A stretch of DNA of 64,000 bases, from the NCBI RefSeq assembly GCF_047303325.1, contig NZ_JBKBEX010000016.1:1-64000 (forward strand). Direction: 5' to 3'. Positions 34,743-44,178 of the stretch are shown here, one piece after another. The position numbers and the translations under genes are program-made. The notes beneath the pieces were generated by a model. The model saw only the letters and a list, made by a program, of their open reading frames with translations. It did no database searches and was not told the origin of the DNA. This DNA is from Polaromonas sp047303325. Its GTDB lineage: Bacteria; Pseudomonadota; Gammaproteobacteria; Burkholderiales; Burkholderiaceae_C. Position 1 is the stretch's first letter, and every line of letters begins with the position of its first letter.

Positions 34743-36895
34743 GCGCCTGCTCCTTCCAGCTTGGCTTCAAGGCCGGCGGCCTTGCGGGCATCGGCCGTGA
34801 GCTGCAGCGAGGTCGCGCGCCTGACCAGCCCGTCGAGCTGGTAAATGCTGGCCACGGCAGGCGCCTGGGCGGCAGCGGCCGACAGGTCGATGCCTGCCTG
34901 GGTGCCGTTGCCCAGCTTGTCCGCAGGCAGTTGCGCCGCATCGGCACCGGCGACCTGCTTGAGCACGTCCTGCGAGGATTCAAAATCAAAGCCGGGCAAG
35001 CCCAGCAGGTTGGCAAGCACGCGCAGCACCTTCCAGGCCGGGCGCGTATCGCCCAGCGGCTTGACGACGGCGTGAAAGCCCTGCACGCGGCCTTCGGCGT
35101 TCACAAAGGTACCGGAGGTTTCAGTGAAGGGGGCGATAGGCAGCAGCACGTCGCTGAAAGCCATGTTGGCCTTGAAGGGGCTCAGCGTCACGACCATTTG
35201 CGCGGTGTTGAGCGAGGACTTGGCCCTGGCGCCCGCGGCCGAATCAAACTCGGGTTCGTTGTTAAGCAGGATCACAGCCTTGAGCTGGCCGTCCAGTATC
35301 TGGCCGGCATGCAGGCCCTTGCCGGCAGGCACAGCGCCGGCCAGCTGGGCGCCCACGGTGTTGGCCGCTTCGGTGAGGTAGCCTACGCTGGCGCCGGTCT
35401 GCGCGCCAATCCAGTTGGCCAGCGCCAGCAGGCTGGAGGCCTTGGCGTGGTGAGCCGCGGCATTGCCCAGCAAGATGGCTTTGCGCTCGCCGCCCAGCAG
35501 GGACTTGGCGATGGCCTTGGCCGCATCGGTGACCTGGCCGGCTGCCGGTGCCGTGACGCCCTTGTCGGCGGCAACTGCGGCGGCCACGTCGGCCAGGGCC
35601 CGGGCCCAGGCTTCAGGCGCCGCGAGCAACGTGTTGGCGATGGGCATGGCCCAGGCATCGGCGTTTGCCAGTTCGGTCGCGGAATTGATGGTGCTGAGCG
35701 CCCCACCCTTGCGCACGGCCTGGCGTATGCGTTGTGCGAACAGCGGATGGTCTTTGCGCAGGTTGGAACCCACCACGAGCACACGTTGCAGCTGCGACAG
35801 CGAAGCGATGGAGGTGCCCAGCCAGCGAATACCCGAAGGCGCGGTGAACTCGGCGTTGCGCAGGCGGTAGTCGATGTTCTCGCTACCCAGGCCGCGCATC
35901 AGCGAGGCGGCCAGGTAGAGCTCTTCGAGCGTGCTGTGCGGGCTGGCCAGGGTGCCGATGCTGCCGGCGCCGTGGTCGGCCTTGATCTGCTTGAGGCCGT
36001 TGGCCACGTATTCGAGCGCGGTCTGCCAGTCGACGGTTTTCCACTCGCCGCCCTGCTTGAGCATGGGGCTGGTCAGGCGCTCGTCGCCGTTGAGGGCTTC
36101 ATACGAAAAGCGGTCGCGGTCGGCGATCCAGCATTCGTTGATGTCTTCGTTCTCCAGGGGCACGACGCGCATGACCTTGTTGCTCTTGACCTGGACGATC
36201 AGGTTGGCACCGGTCGAGTCGTGCGGGCTGACCGACTTGCGGCGCGACAGTTCCCAGGTGCGGGCGCTGTAGCGGAAAGGCTTGCTGGTCAGCGCGCCGA
36301 CCGGGCAGATGTCGATCATGTTGCCGGACAGTTCGGAATCCACCGACATGCCGACGAAGGTTTCTATCTCGGCGTGCTCGCCGCGGTGCGACATGCCGAG
36401 CTCCATCACGCCGGCAACTTCCTGGCCGAAACGCACGCAGCGCGTGCAATGGATGCAGCGGCTCATCTCCTGCATGGAGATCAACGGGCCGACGTCCTTG
36501 TGGAAGACCACGCGCTTTTCTTCCTCGTAGCGCGATTCGCTGCCGCCGTAGCCGACGGCCAGGTCCTGCAGCTGGCACTCGCCGCCCTGATCGCAGATCG
36601 GGCAGTCCAGCGGGTGGTTGATCAGCAGGAACTCCATCACGCCCTTCTGGGCCTTGATGGCTTTGTCGTTCTTGGTGCGCACGATCATGCCCTGGGTGAC
36701 GGGTGTGGCGCAGGCCGGCATGGGCTTGGGCGCTTTTTCCACATCGACCAGGCACATGCGGCAGTTGGCGGCAATGCTGAGCTTCTTGTGATAGCAGAAG
36801 TGCGGAATGTAAGTGCCGGCTTTTTCGGCCGCATGCATCACCGTGCTGCCTTCAAGCACTTCCACCTTCTGGCCGTCGAGTTCTATTTCAACCAT
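34739..36895 (-). CDS. nuoG: NADH-quinone oxidoreductase subunit G
   Basis: This 718-residue iron-sulfur subunit of the peripheral arm has a 2Fe-2S ferredoxin domain (Cys34, then CRMC, then C near 62), a His-Cys3 4Fe-4S site (CDQGGECQLQDLAVGYG onward), a C-IHCTRC site, and a degenerate molybdopterin-oxidoreductase-type body. This is the short NuoG of betaproteobacteria. Confidence 0.97.
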   Translation of the reverse strand: MVEIELDGQKVEVLEGSTVMHAAEKAGTYIPHFCYHKKLSIAANCRMCLVDVEKAPKPMPACATPVTQGMIVRTKNDKAIKAQKGVMEFLLINHPLDCPICDQGGECQLQDLAVGYGGSESRYEEEKRVVFHKDVGPLISMQEMSRCIHCTRCVRFGQEVAGVMELGMSHRGEHAEIETFVGMSVDSELSGNMIDICPVGALTSKPFRYSARTWELSRRKSVSPHDSTGANLIVQVKSNKVMRVVPLENEDINECWIADRDRFSYEALNGDERLTSPMLKQGGEWKTVDWQTALEYVANGLKQIKADHGAGSIGTLASPHSTLEELYLAASLMRGLGSENIDYRLRNAEFTAPSGIRWLGTSIASLSQLQRVLVVGSNLRKDHPLFAQRIRQAVRKGGALSTINSATELANADAWAMPIANTLLAAPEAWARALADVAAAVAADKGVTAPAAGQVTDAAKAIAKSLLGGERKAILLGNAAAHHAKASSLLALANWIGAQTGASVGYLTEAANTVGAQLAGAVPAGKGLHAGQILDGQLKAVILLNNEPEFDSAAGARAKSSLNTAQMVVTLSPFKANMAFSDVLLPIAPFTETSGTFVNAEGRVQGFHAVVKPLGDTRPAWKVLRVLANLLGLPGFDFESSQDVLKQVAGADAAQLPADKLGNGTQAGIDLSAAAAQAPAVASIYQLDGLVRRATSLQLTADARKAAGLEAKLEGAGA

Positions 36896-36914
36896 ATTTT
36901 TTTCTTTCCGCGGT

Positions 36915-38309
36915 TCAGGCTTGCGCGGCAGCCGAAACCGGAGCGTGGGAGACTTGTGGCTTGATCATGGCTTCAAACTCATGGCGGAAATGCTTGATCA
37001 TGGCGCGCACCGGCATGGCCGCGGCATCGCCGAGCGCGCAGATGGTGCGGCCCTGGATGTTGTCGGCGACCGAGTTGAGCAGGTCCATGTCGGTCTGTTT
37101 GCCGTGGCCGTTGTGGATGCGGTCCACGACGCGCCAGAGCCAGCCCGTGCCTTCGCGGCAAGGCGTGCACTGACCGCAGGATTCATGCATGTAGAAATAG
37201 GACAGGCGCTTGAGCGACTCGACCATGCAACGGCTGTCGTCCATGACGATCACCGCGCCCGAGCCCAGCATGGAGCCGGCCTTGGCGATGGAGTCGTAGT
37301 CCATGGTGCATTCCATCATGATGGAAGCCGGCAGCACGGGGGCCGACGACCCGCCCGGGATCACAGCCTTGAGCGTGCGGCCCTTGCGCACGCCGCCGGC
37401 GAGCTCCAGCAGCTTGGAAAACGGCGTGCCCATGGGCACTTCATAGTTGCCCGGCAGTTCGACGTCGCCCGAGACCGAATAGATCTTGGTGCCGCCGTTG
37501 TTGGGCTTGCCGCATTCGAGGTAGGCCTGGCCGCCATTGCGGATGATCCAAGGCACGGCCGCGAAGGTCTCGGTGTTGTTGATGGTGGTGGGCTTGCCGT
37601 AGAGGCCGAAGCTGGCCGGGAACGGCGGCTTGAAGCGCGGCTGGCCTTTTTTGCCTTCGAGCGATTCGAGCAGCGCGGTTTCCTCGCCGCAGATGTAAGC
37701 GCCAAAGCCGTGCGAGGCATGGAGCTGGAAGCTGAAGCCGCTGCCGAAGATGTTGTCGCCCAGCAGGCCGGCGGCGCGCGCCTCTTCCAGCGCCTCTTCA
37801 AAGCGCTGGTAGGTCGCGAAGATCTCGCCGTGGATGTAGTTGTAGCCCACGCTGATGCCCATGGCATAGGCGGCGATCGCCATGCCTTCGATCACGCTGT
37901 GGGGGTTGTACTGCATGATGTCGCGGTCTTTGCAGGTGCCCGGCTCGCCCTCGTCCGAGTTGCAGACCAGGTATTTCTGGCCCGGGAACTGGCGCGGCAT
38001 GAAGCTCCACTTGAGCCCCGTCGGGAAACCCGCGCCGCCGCGGCCGCGCAGGCTGCCGGCCTTGACTTCGGCGATGACCTGGTCGGGCGTCATGCCCTCG
38101 CCGCCGTCCTGCTTGAGGATCTTGCGCAGGGCCTGGTAGCCGCCGCGGGCTTCGTAGTCCTTCAAGCGCCAGTTGCTGCCGTTGAGGTCGGCCAGGATTT
38201 GCGGGTTGATGTGCCGGCCGTGGAAGCAGGTCTGCACGCCGGTGGCCGCGAACTGGGACAGCACGCTTTGCGCGGCTGCGCTGTTGGGAGACAGGGGAGC
38301 GAGCGTCAT
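36915..38309 (-). CDS. nuoF: NADH-quinone oxidoreductase subunit F
   Basis: This 464-residue NADH- and FMN-binding subunit has the nucleotide/FMN glycine motif GRGGAGFPTGLKWSF (about residue 75), the FMN region CNSDEGEPGTCKDRDIM, and the 4Fe-4S ligands ESCGQCTPCREGTGW (about 362-376). The start is ATG 38309, overlapping the nuoE stop in ATGA. Confidence 0.97.
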   Translation of the reverse strand: MTLAPLSPNSAAAQSVLSQFAATGVQTCFHGRHINPQILADLNGSNWRLKDYEARGGYQALRKILKQDGGEGMTPDQVIAEVKAGSLRGRGGAGFPTGLKWSFMPRQFPGQKYLVCNSDEGEPGTCKDRDIMQYNPHSVIEGMAIAAYAMGISVGYNYIHGEIFATYQRFEEALEEARAAGLLGDNIFGSGFSFQLHASHGFGAYICGEETALLESLEGKKGQPRFKPPFPASFGLYGKPTTINNTETFAAVPWIIRNGGQAYLECGKPNNGGTKIYSVSGDVELPGNYEVPMGTPFSKLLELAGGVRKGRTLKAVIPGGSSAPVLPASIMMECTMDYDSIAKAGSMLGSGAVIVMDDSRCMVESLKRLSYFYMHESCGQCTPCREGTGWLWRVVDRIHNGHGKQTDMDLLNSVADNIQGRTICALGDAAAMPVRAMIKHFRHEFEAMIKPQVSHAPVSAAAQA

Positions 38310-38800
38310 GGTTGCTTTGCCTCGGCGGATTTGAGACCTTCGATGAGCTGGTCCAGCTTCTCGTTGCTCATGAAACTGCACATGGTGAGGTCGTTGACCA
38401 GCATCACCGGCGAATCCGCGCAGGCGCCCAGGCATTCGGACTGCTGCAGCGTGAACAGGCCGTCGGCACTGGTCTCGCCCATGGCGATGCCCAGCTTATG
38501 CTCCAGGTGTTTGAGCGCCTTGGCGCCGTCGCGCAGCTGGCACGGCAGGTTGGTGCAAACGTTGAGCTTGTACTTGCCAACGGGGCGCTGGTTGTACATG
38601 TTGTAGAAGGTGGTGACTTCGTGCACGGCGATGGGCGCCATGCCGAGGTATTCGGCCACGGCTTTTTCGCTCTCGGCGCTCACATAGCCGTGCTCTTCCT
38701 GCAGGATGGTCAGGCAGGCCATGACGGCCGACTGTTTCTGGTCCGCGGGGTATTTGGCGACTTCGCGGTCGAAGCGCGCTCTGGTTTGTTCAGAAATCAT
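38306..38800 (-). CDS. nuoE: NADH-quinone oxidoreductase subunit E
   Basis: This 164-residue thioredoxin-like subunit carries the N1a 2Fe-2S cluster. Ligands are seen in VCTNLPCQLRDG (the expected second Cys is spaced CTNLPC) and ECLGACADSPVM. It pairs with NuoF and is coupled to it by a four-base overlap. Confidence 0.97.
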   Translation of the reverse strand: MISEQTRARFDREVAKYPADQKQSAVMACLTILQEEHGYVSAESEKAVAEYLGMAPIAVHEVTTFYNMYNQRPVGKYKLNVCTNLPCQLRDGAKALKHLEHKLGIAMGETSADGLFTLQQSECLGACADSPVMLVNDLTMCSFMSNEKLDQLIEGLKSAEAKQP

Positions 38801-38805
38801 GGGGA

Positions 38806-40059
38806 CTACCGGTCAATTTCACCGAACACAATATCCATGGTGCCGATCACGGCGACGGCGTCGGCGATCATGTGGCCGCGCGACATTTCGTCCATGGCCG
38901 CGAGGTGCGGGAAACCCGGCGGACGGATCTTCAGGCGATAGGGCTTGTTGGCGCCGTCGCTGACGATATAGATGCCGAACTCACCCTTGGGGTGCTCGAC
39001 CGCCGCATAGGCTTCGCCTTCGGGCACGTGGAAGCCTTCGGTGAAGAGCTTGAAGTGGTGGATCAGCTCTTCCATGTTGGTCTTCATGGACTCGCGATCC
39101 GGCGCGGCGACCTTGTGGTTGCTGGTGATGACGGGGCCGGGGTTCACGCGCAGCCAGTCCACGCACTGCTTGATGATGCGGTTGGACTGGCGCATTTCTT
39201 CGACACGGACCAGGTAGCGGTCGTAGCAGTCACCCGTCTTGCCGACCGGGATGTCGAAGTCCATCTTGTCGTAGACGTCGTAGGGCTGCTGCTTGCGCAG
39301 GTCCCAGGCGAAACCCGAGCCCCTGAGCATGGGGCCCGTGAAGCCGAGGTTGAGGGCGCGCTCGGGCGAGACGACGCCCACACCGACGGTGCGCTGCTTC
39401 CAGATGCGGTTGTCGGTCAGCAGGGTTTCGTATTCGTCGACGTAGCCCGGGAATTTGTTGGCGAAGTCCTCGATGAAGTCGAGCAGCGAGCCCTGGCGGT
39501 TCTCGTTGAGCGCGGCGATGGCCTTGGCGTTCTTGATCTTGCTGACGCGGTACTGCGGCATGCTTTCGGGCAAGTCGCGGTAGACGCCGCCCGGGCGGAA
39601 ATAGGCCGCATGCATGCGCGCGCCGGAGACGGCCTCGTACATGTCGAACAGCGCCTCGCGCTCGCGGAAGCAGTAGATCAGGATGTTCATCGCGCCGCAG
39701 TCGAAACCGTGCGCGCCCAGCCACAGCAGGTGGTTGAGCAGGCGCGTGATTTCGGCGTACATCACGCGGATGTACTGCGCGCGCACCGGCACGTCGACGC
39801 CGAGCAGCTTCTCGATCGCCAGGCAGTAAGCGTGCTCGTTGGACATCATGGAGACGTAATCCAGCCGGTCCATGTAGGGCAGCGACTGGATGTAGGTCTT
39901 GCTCTCGGCGAGCTTTTCGGTCGCGCGGTGCAGGAGGCCGATGTGCGGGTCGGCGCGCTGTATCACTTCGCCGTCGAGTTCGAGCACCAGGCGCAGCACA
40001 CCGTGCGCCGCGGGATGCTGTGGCCCAAAGTTAAGCGTGTAGTTTTTGATTTCAGCCAT
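38806..40059 (-). CDS. nuoD: NADH-quinone oxidoreductase subunit D
   Basis: This 417-residue 49-kDa-type subunit forms the quinone site with NuoB. Motifs are FGPQHPAAHGVLRLVLELDG at the N-terminus (quinone-contacting His) and the C-terminal hydrogenase-like DPVLGEIDR equivalent (TMDIVFGEIDR). NuoC is a separate gene here, unlike the fused enterobacterial NuoCD. Confidence 0.97.
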   Translation of the reverse strand: MAEIKNYTLNFGPQHPAAHGVLRLVLELDGEVIQRADPHIGLLHRATEKLAESKTYIQSLPYMDRLDYVSMMSNEHAYCLAIEKLLGVDVPVRAQYIRVMYAEITRLLNHLLWLGAHGFDCGAMNILIYCFREREALFDMYEAVSGARMHAAYFRPGGVYRDLPESMPQYRVSKIKNAKAIAALNENRQGSLLDFIEDFANKFPGYVDEYETLLTDNRIWKQRTVGVGVVSPERALNLGFTGPMLRGSGFAWDLRKQQPYDVYDKMDFDIPVGKTGDCYDRYLVRVEEMRQSNRIIKQCVDWLRVNPGPVITSNHKVAAPDRESMKTNMEELIHHFKLFTEGFHVPEGEAYAAVEHPKGEFGIYIVSDGANKPYRLKIRPPGFPHLAAMDEMSRGHMIADAVAVIGTMDIVFGEIDR

Positions 40060-40083
40060 GTGGGTATCTCTTGCCGGTGTCGC

Positions 40084-40692
40084 TTACTGCAGGCCGCCGT
40101 AGTTGTCTTCGCGGATCACACGCGGGGTGATCTCGCGCGGCTCTATGGTGACCGGCTGGTAAATCACGCGCTTTTGTTCGGGGTCGTAGCGCATCTCCAC
40201 ATGACCCGAGGTCGGGAAGTCCTTGCGGAAAGGATGGCCGATGAAACCGTAGTCGGTCAGGATGCGGCGCAGATCGTTGTGGCCTTCAAAGATGATGCCG
40301 TAGAGATCGAAGGCCTCGCGCTCAAACCAGTTGGCCGAATTCCAGATGCCATTGACCGAATCCACCACGGGGAAATCGTCGTCGGGGCAAAACACCTTGA
40401 GGCGCACGCGCTGGTTAAGGCTGACCGACAGCAGGTGCGACACCACGCAGTAGCGCGGGCCGTCGTACTGGCCGTCCCGGTATTCGGAATAGTCGACGCC
40501 GCAAAGGTCGATCAGTTGCTCGAAGCGGCAGCCGGGCGCATCGCGCAACTGGGTGGCGGACGCCAGGTAGTCGGCGGCGGAGACCGTGACGGTGATTTCG
40601 CCAAGCGCGGTCTTCAGGCTTTTGACCTTGTCGCCAAGGACGGCGTGAATCGTTTCGGCGAGCTGCTCCATGGACACGGGGGAAGAGGACAT
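40084..40692 (-). CDS. nuoC: NADH-quinone oxidoreductase subunit C
   Basis: This 202-residue 30-kDa-type subunit has the signature ERAAFDLYGI-like WFEREAFDLYGIIFEGHNDL, then RRILTDYGFIGHPFRKDFP (about residues 125-160). It is a peripheral-arm scaffold next to NuoD. It has the common family length. Confidence 0.97.
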   Translation of the reverse strand: MSSSPVSMEQLAETIHAVLGDKVKSLKTALGEITVTVSAADYLASATQLRDAPGCRFEQLIDLCGVDYSEYRDGQYDGPRYCVVSHLLSVSLNQRVRLKVFCPDDDFPVVDSVNGIWNSANWFEREAFDLYGIIFEGHNDLRRILTDYGFIGHPFRKDFPTSGHVEMRYDPEQKRVIYQPVTIEPREITPRVIREDNYGGLQ

Positions 40693-40695
40693 GCT

Positions 40696-41175
40696 TTATG
40701 CCCTCGCAATCGTGTTGGTGCGGCGGATTTTCTGCTGCAGCTGGATGATGCCGTACATCAGCGCTTCGGCCGTGGGCGGGCAGCCCGGCACATAGACGTC
40801 CACCGGCACGATGCGGTCGCAGCCGCGAACCACGGAATAGCTGTAGTGGTAGTAGCCGCCGCCGTTGGCACACGAGCCCATGGACAGCACCCAGCGCGGC
40901 TCGGACATCTGGTCATAGACCTTGCGCAGGGCCGGGCCCATCTTGTTGCACAGCGTACCAGCCACGATCATCAGGTCGGACTGGCGCGGGCTGGGACGGA
41001 ACAACATGCCGAAACGATCCAGGTCGTAGCGCGCCGCACCGGCATGCATCATTTCGACGGCGCAGCAAGCCAGACCGAACGTCATGGGCCAGAGCGAACC
41101 CGTCTTGGCCCAGTTCACCACCGAGTCATAGCTCGTGGTCATGAAGCCTTCGTTGAAAACACCTTCAAGTGACAT
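40696..41175 (-). CDS. nuoB: NADH-quinone oxidoreductase subunit B
   Basis: This 159-residue subunit carries cluster N2, the last in the chain. Its ligands are the CC pair in GLACCAVEMM, then GTLCNKM region residues and GSCANGGGYY with PGCPPTAEAL. It lies near the membrane at the quinone site. Confidence 0.97.
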   Translation of the reverse strand: MSLEGVFNEGFMTTSYDSVVNWAKTGSLWPMTFGLACCAVEMMHAGAARYDLDRFGMLFRPSPRQSDLMIVAGTLCNKMGPALRKVYDQMSEPRWVLSMGSCANGGGYYHYSYSVVRGCDRIVPVDVYVPGCPPTAEALMYGIIQLQQKIRRTNTIARA

Positions 41176-41236
41176 ACCCGTACCTTTGTGGCGAGATTCG
41201 CCCTAGCCCCAGAGAACCCTCGGGATTTTTAGCTTC

Positions 41237-41596
41237 TTATTCCCAGTCCAGCGCACCTTTTTTCCACTCGTAGACAAAGCCCACGACCAGAATGCCCAGG
41301 AAGATCATGACCGACCAGAAACCGACGGGGCCGATTTCCTTGAGCGCCACGGCCCAGGGAAAGAGGAAGGCGATTTCGAGGTCAAACAGAATGAAGAGGA
41401 TGGCGACCAGGTAGTAGCGCACATCGAATTTCATGCGGGCATCTTCGAAAGCCTCGAAGCCGCATTCGTAAGGGGAATTTTTTTCGCTGTCGGGGCGCAC
41501 GGGGCCCAACAAACGCCCCAGAACCTGGGGCACCACGCCGACACCCACACCAACCAGAATGAACAGGAGAACAGGGAGGTATTGATCGAGGTTCAT
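41237..41596 (-). CDS. nuoA: NADH-quinone oxidoreductase subunit A
   Basis: This 119-residue three-helix membrane subunit has the conserved loop SPYECGFEAFEDARMKFDVR (about residues 42-61) and VAILFILFDLEIAFLFPWA. It is the first structural gene of the nuo operon, 99 bp downstream of a tRNA-Leu gene, so its transcript may be released by tRNA processing. Confidence 0.97.
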   Translation of the reverse strand: MNLDQYLPVLLFILVGVGVGVVPQVLGRLLGPVRPDSEKNSPYECGFEAFEDARMKFDVRYYLVAILFILFDLEIAFLFPWAVALKEIGPVGFWSVMIFLGILVVGFVYEWKKGALDWE

Positions 41597-41695
41597 CGTG
41601 GATTCAACTTCTGAAAAGCCACCTGCGCGGTTTGTTTCAGCTTGCCGTTTGAGCCGACAGCACCGCCGGAGCGCTGCTGCCGATGCTTATCAATC

Positions 41696-41780
41696 TGGTG
41701 CGGACGGCGAGACTCGAACTCGCACACCTTTCGGCACTACCCCCTCAAGATAGCGTGTCTACCAATTTCACCACGTCCGC
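41696..41780 (-). tRNA. tRNA-Leu (anticodon GAG)
   Basis: Eighty-five bases fold as a class II tRNA: acceptor GCGGACG with GTCCGC, a D arm with GTG and CAC, anticodon stem CTATC with GGTAG around loop TTGAGGG (anticodon GAG), a variable arm (TGCCGAAAGGTGT), T arm GCGAG/CTCGC with TTCGAGT, and an encoded CCA end. It lies between secG and nuoA on the same strand. Confidence 0.96.
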
Positions 41781-41896
41781 GGTATTTAACTGACTGGATG
41801 GCATGAGGAAACCTTGCGGTTTTGGGCTTTCCAGACAGTCTCAGAGTTTACCCTGAAATACCGCCTCTCCCGACGAGAGGCGGCAGCAAAATCACG

Positions 41897-42316
41897 TTAT
41901 TTCGTCGGGATTTGCGCGGCGCCCGATGCGGCGGGCGCAGGCGGCACGGGAACCGCGGCGCTGCCGCTCGCGGGTGCCGTGGTCGCGGGAATTTGGGCCG
42001 CGCCCGAAGCCGCGCCGGCAGGCGCCGGCGCCGTCACAGGAGCGCCTTCCAGAACGCTGGAGCCGCTGCGCGGCAGCGAGCTGCCGCCGAAGTAAGCGAG
42101 CAGCAAGGTGCATGCAAAAAACAGCGCGGCGAGGACACCGGTGGTGCGCGACAGGAAGTTGGCACTGCCGCTGGCGCCGAACAGGCTGCCCGAGCCGCCG
42201 CTGCCGAACGCCGCGCCCATATCGGCGCCCTTGCCGTGCTGCACCAGGATCAGGCCAATCATGCCGAGCGCCGAGAGCATTTGCACAGCGAGGACAATGG
42301 TCAATACAACGTTCAT
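41897..42316 (-). CDS. secG: preprotein translocase subunit SecG
   Basis: This 139-residue Sec translocon subunit has two helices (VLTIVLAVQMLSALGMIGLILVQ and TTGVLAALFFACTLLLAYFG) joined by the characteristic glycine-rich loop KGADMGAAFGSGGSGSLFG. The C-terminal tail (about residues 85-139) is an Ala/Pro-rich extension in which ASGAAQIP occurs twice, at about 107 and 129. Such tails vary in Burkholderiales. Confidence 0.95.
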   Translation of the reverse strand: MNVVLTIVLAVQMLSALGMIGLILVQHGKGADMGAAFGSGGSGSLFGASGSANFLSRTTGVLAALFFACTLLLAYFGGSSLPRSGSSVLEGAPVTAPAPAGAASGAAQIPATTAPASGSAAVPVPPAPAASGAAQIPTK

Positions 42317-42349
42317 ATCTACTCCTAAATTAATAGCGTTCTGCGCTCG

Positions 42350-43108
42350 TTACTTGCGGGCTGCAGCAATAATGGTCAAGAAATCGGGGGCTTTGAGCGA
42401 GGCGCCGCCAATCAGGCCGCCGTCGATGTCGGGCTGGGCCAGCAGCGCGGCCGCATTCGCGGCGTTCATGCTGCCGCCATACAGGATTTTCACACGCGCG
42501 AACTGGTCCGTGGCCGCCTTCAGCTGGGCACGCAACACGGCGTGCACGACCTGCGCCTCTTCGGGTGACGCCGTCTTGCCGGTGCCTATGGCCCACACGG
42601 GTTCATACGCCACGACGATTTCGCTGATGCAGTGGCCGTTGGTGTGGATCACCGCGGCCAGCTGGCGCTTGACGACTTCTTCGGTGTGGCCGGCCTCGCG
42701 CTCGGCCAGCGTCTCGCCCACACAGACAATGGGTGTGATGCCCGATGCCAGCGCGGCCTTGGCTTTGTCGGCCACCAGTGCATCGCTTTCGCCGTGATAC
42801 TGGCGGCGCTCTGAATGGCCGACGATGGCAAAACGGCAGCCGAAATCCTTGAGCATGGCGGCACTCACCTCGCCCGTGTACGCGCCCGAGGCCTGCGCCG
42901 AGACATCCTGCGCGCCCAGCTCGATGGCCGCCAGGCCGGCTTGCGCGGAGCGCATGGCCTGCACCTGCGCCAGATAGGGTGCGGGAACGCAAACGGCAAC
43001 CTCGCAGGCCGGCGCACGGTCCAGGCCTTGCGCCAGCGCGTCCAGCAAGGCCGCGTTAGCCGCCAGGCTGCCGTTCATCTTCCAGTTTCCTGCAATGAGT
43101 TTTTTCAT
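42350..43108 (-). CDS. tpiA: triosephosphate isomerase
   Basis: This 252-residue TIM barrel interconverts dihydroxyacetone phosphate and glyceraldehyde 3-phosphate. Catalytic residues are in GNWKMN (Lys11), GHSERR (His at about 97) and AYEPVWAIGTGKTA (Glu at about 169, with loop 6). It is 33 bases upstream of secG and seven bases after the oxidoreductase gene, in the same leftward unit. Confidence 0.97.
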   Translation of the reverse strand: MKKLIAGNWKMNGSLAANAALLDALAQGLDRAPACEVAVCVPAPYLAQVQAMRSAQAGLAAIELGAQDVSAQASGAYTGEVSAAMLKDFGCRFAIVGHSERRQYHGESDALVADKAKAALASGITPIVCVGETLAEREAGHTEEVVKRQLAAVIHTNGHCISEIVVAYEPVWAIGTGKTASPEEAQVVHAVLRAQLKAATDQFARVKILYGGSMNAANAAALLAQPDIDGGLIGGASLKAPDFLTIIAAARK

Positions 43109-43115
43109 CTTTGGC

Positions 43116-44102
43116 TTACCAGGTCAACACAATTTTGCCGATATGCGAATTCGACTCCATCAGCGCATGAGCCTTGGCCGCGTCGGCCGCGGCAAAGGTG
43201 CTGTGGATCACCGGCTTGACGGCGCCGCGAGCCATCAGCGGCCAGACTTTTTCTTTCAGCGCTTTCGCAATCGCCGCCTTGAACTCGACGGAACGCGGGC
43301 GCAAGGTCGAACCGGTAATGGTCAGGCGCTTGCGCAGCACCAGGCCGGCGTTGATCTCGGCCTTGATGCCGCCCTGCACCGCGATGATGACGAGGCGGCC
43401 GTCCTCGGCCAGGCATTCCACTTCACGCCCGACATAGCTGCCGGCCACCATGTCCAGAATGACGTTGACGCCCTGCCCGTTCGTGAGCCGCTTCACCTCT
43501 TCGGCGAAGTCGCTGCTCTTGTAGTTGATGGCATGGTCCGCCCCCAGGGCGACGCAGGCCGCGCATTTGTCATCGCTACCGGCCGTGACCAGCACGGTGG
43601 CGCCCAGAGCCTTGGCGATCTGGATGGCCGTCACGCCTATGCCGCTGGAGCCGCCCTGGACCAGCAGGGTTTCACCAGGCTGCAGGCGGGCGCGCTCAAA
43701 CACATTGCTCCAGACGGTGAAGAAGGTCTCGGGCAGCGAAGCCGCCTCGATGTCGCTGAAGCCCTCGGGCACCGGCAGGCATTGGCCGACGGGCGCGACA
43801 CACAGCTCGGCATAACCGCCGCCGGCGACCAGCGCGCAGACGCGGTCGCCAGGCTTCAGACCGGCCGCGGCCATGGCCTTGGTGTCACCGGAAACAATCA
43901 CGCCGGCAACTTCCAGACCCGGGATATCGGAGGCACCCGGCGGCACCGGGTAATTGCCCATGCGCTGCAGCACGTCAGGACGGTTCACGCCGCTGGCGTG
44001 CACGCGAATCACCACTTCGCCCGGGCCGTCAACAGGTGCCGGGCGCGCGCCCAGACGCAACACCTCGGGCCCGCCGTAGGAGGTAATTTCAACAGCTTTC
44101 AT
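43116..44102 (-). CDS. NAD(P)H-quinone oxidoreductase, MDR/PIG3 type
   Basis: This 328-residue zinc-independent medium-chain dehydrogenase has a Rossmann segment at GGSSGIGVTAIQIAKALGA (about residues 150-168) and the cofactor loop ending AGSDDKCAA. The group reduces quinones or enones with NADPH. No zinc ligands of the alcohol dehydrogenase type are seen. It is co-oriented with tpiA, seven bases away, and downstream of pnp. Confidence 0.93.
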   Translation of the reverse strand: MKAVEITSYGGPEVLRLGARPAPVDGPGEVVIRVHASGVNRPDVLQRMGNYPVPPGASDIPGLEVAGVIVSGDTKAMAAAGLKPGDRVCALVAGGGYAELCVAPVGQCLPVPEGFSDIEAASLPETFFTVWSNVFERARLQPGETLLVQGGSSGIGVTAIQIAKALGATVLVTAGSDDKCAACVALGADHAINYKSSDFAEEVKRLTNGQGVNVILDMVAGSYVGREVECLAEDGRLVIIAVQGGIKAEINAGLVLRKRLTITGSTLRPRSVEFKAAIAKALKEKVWPLMARGAVKPVIHSTFAAADAAKAHALMESNSHIGKIVLTW

Positions 44103-44178
44103 GGGGTATGCAGTTCGTTTGCACCGCCGGCACCCGGCATTCGGGCGCTAGCGGCGCAACATCCATGGCCGATGCGGA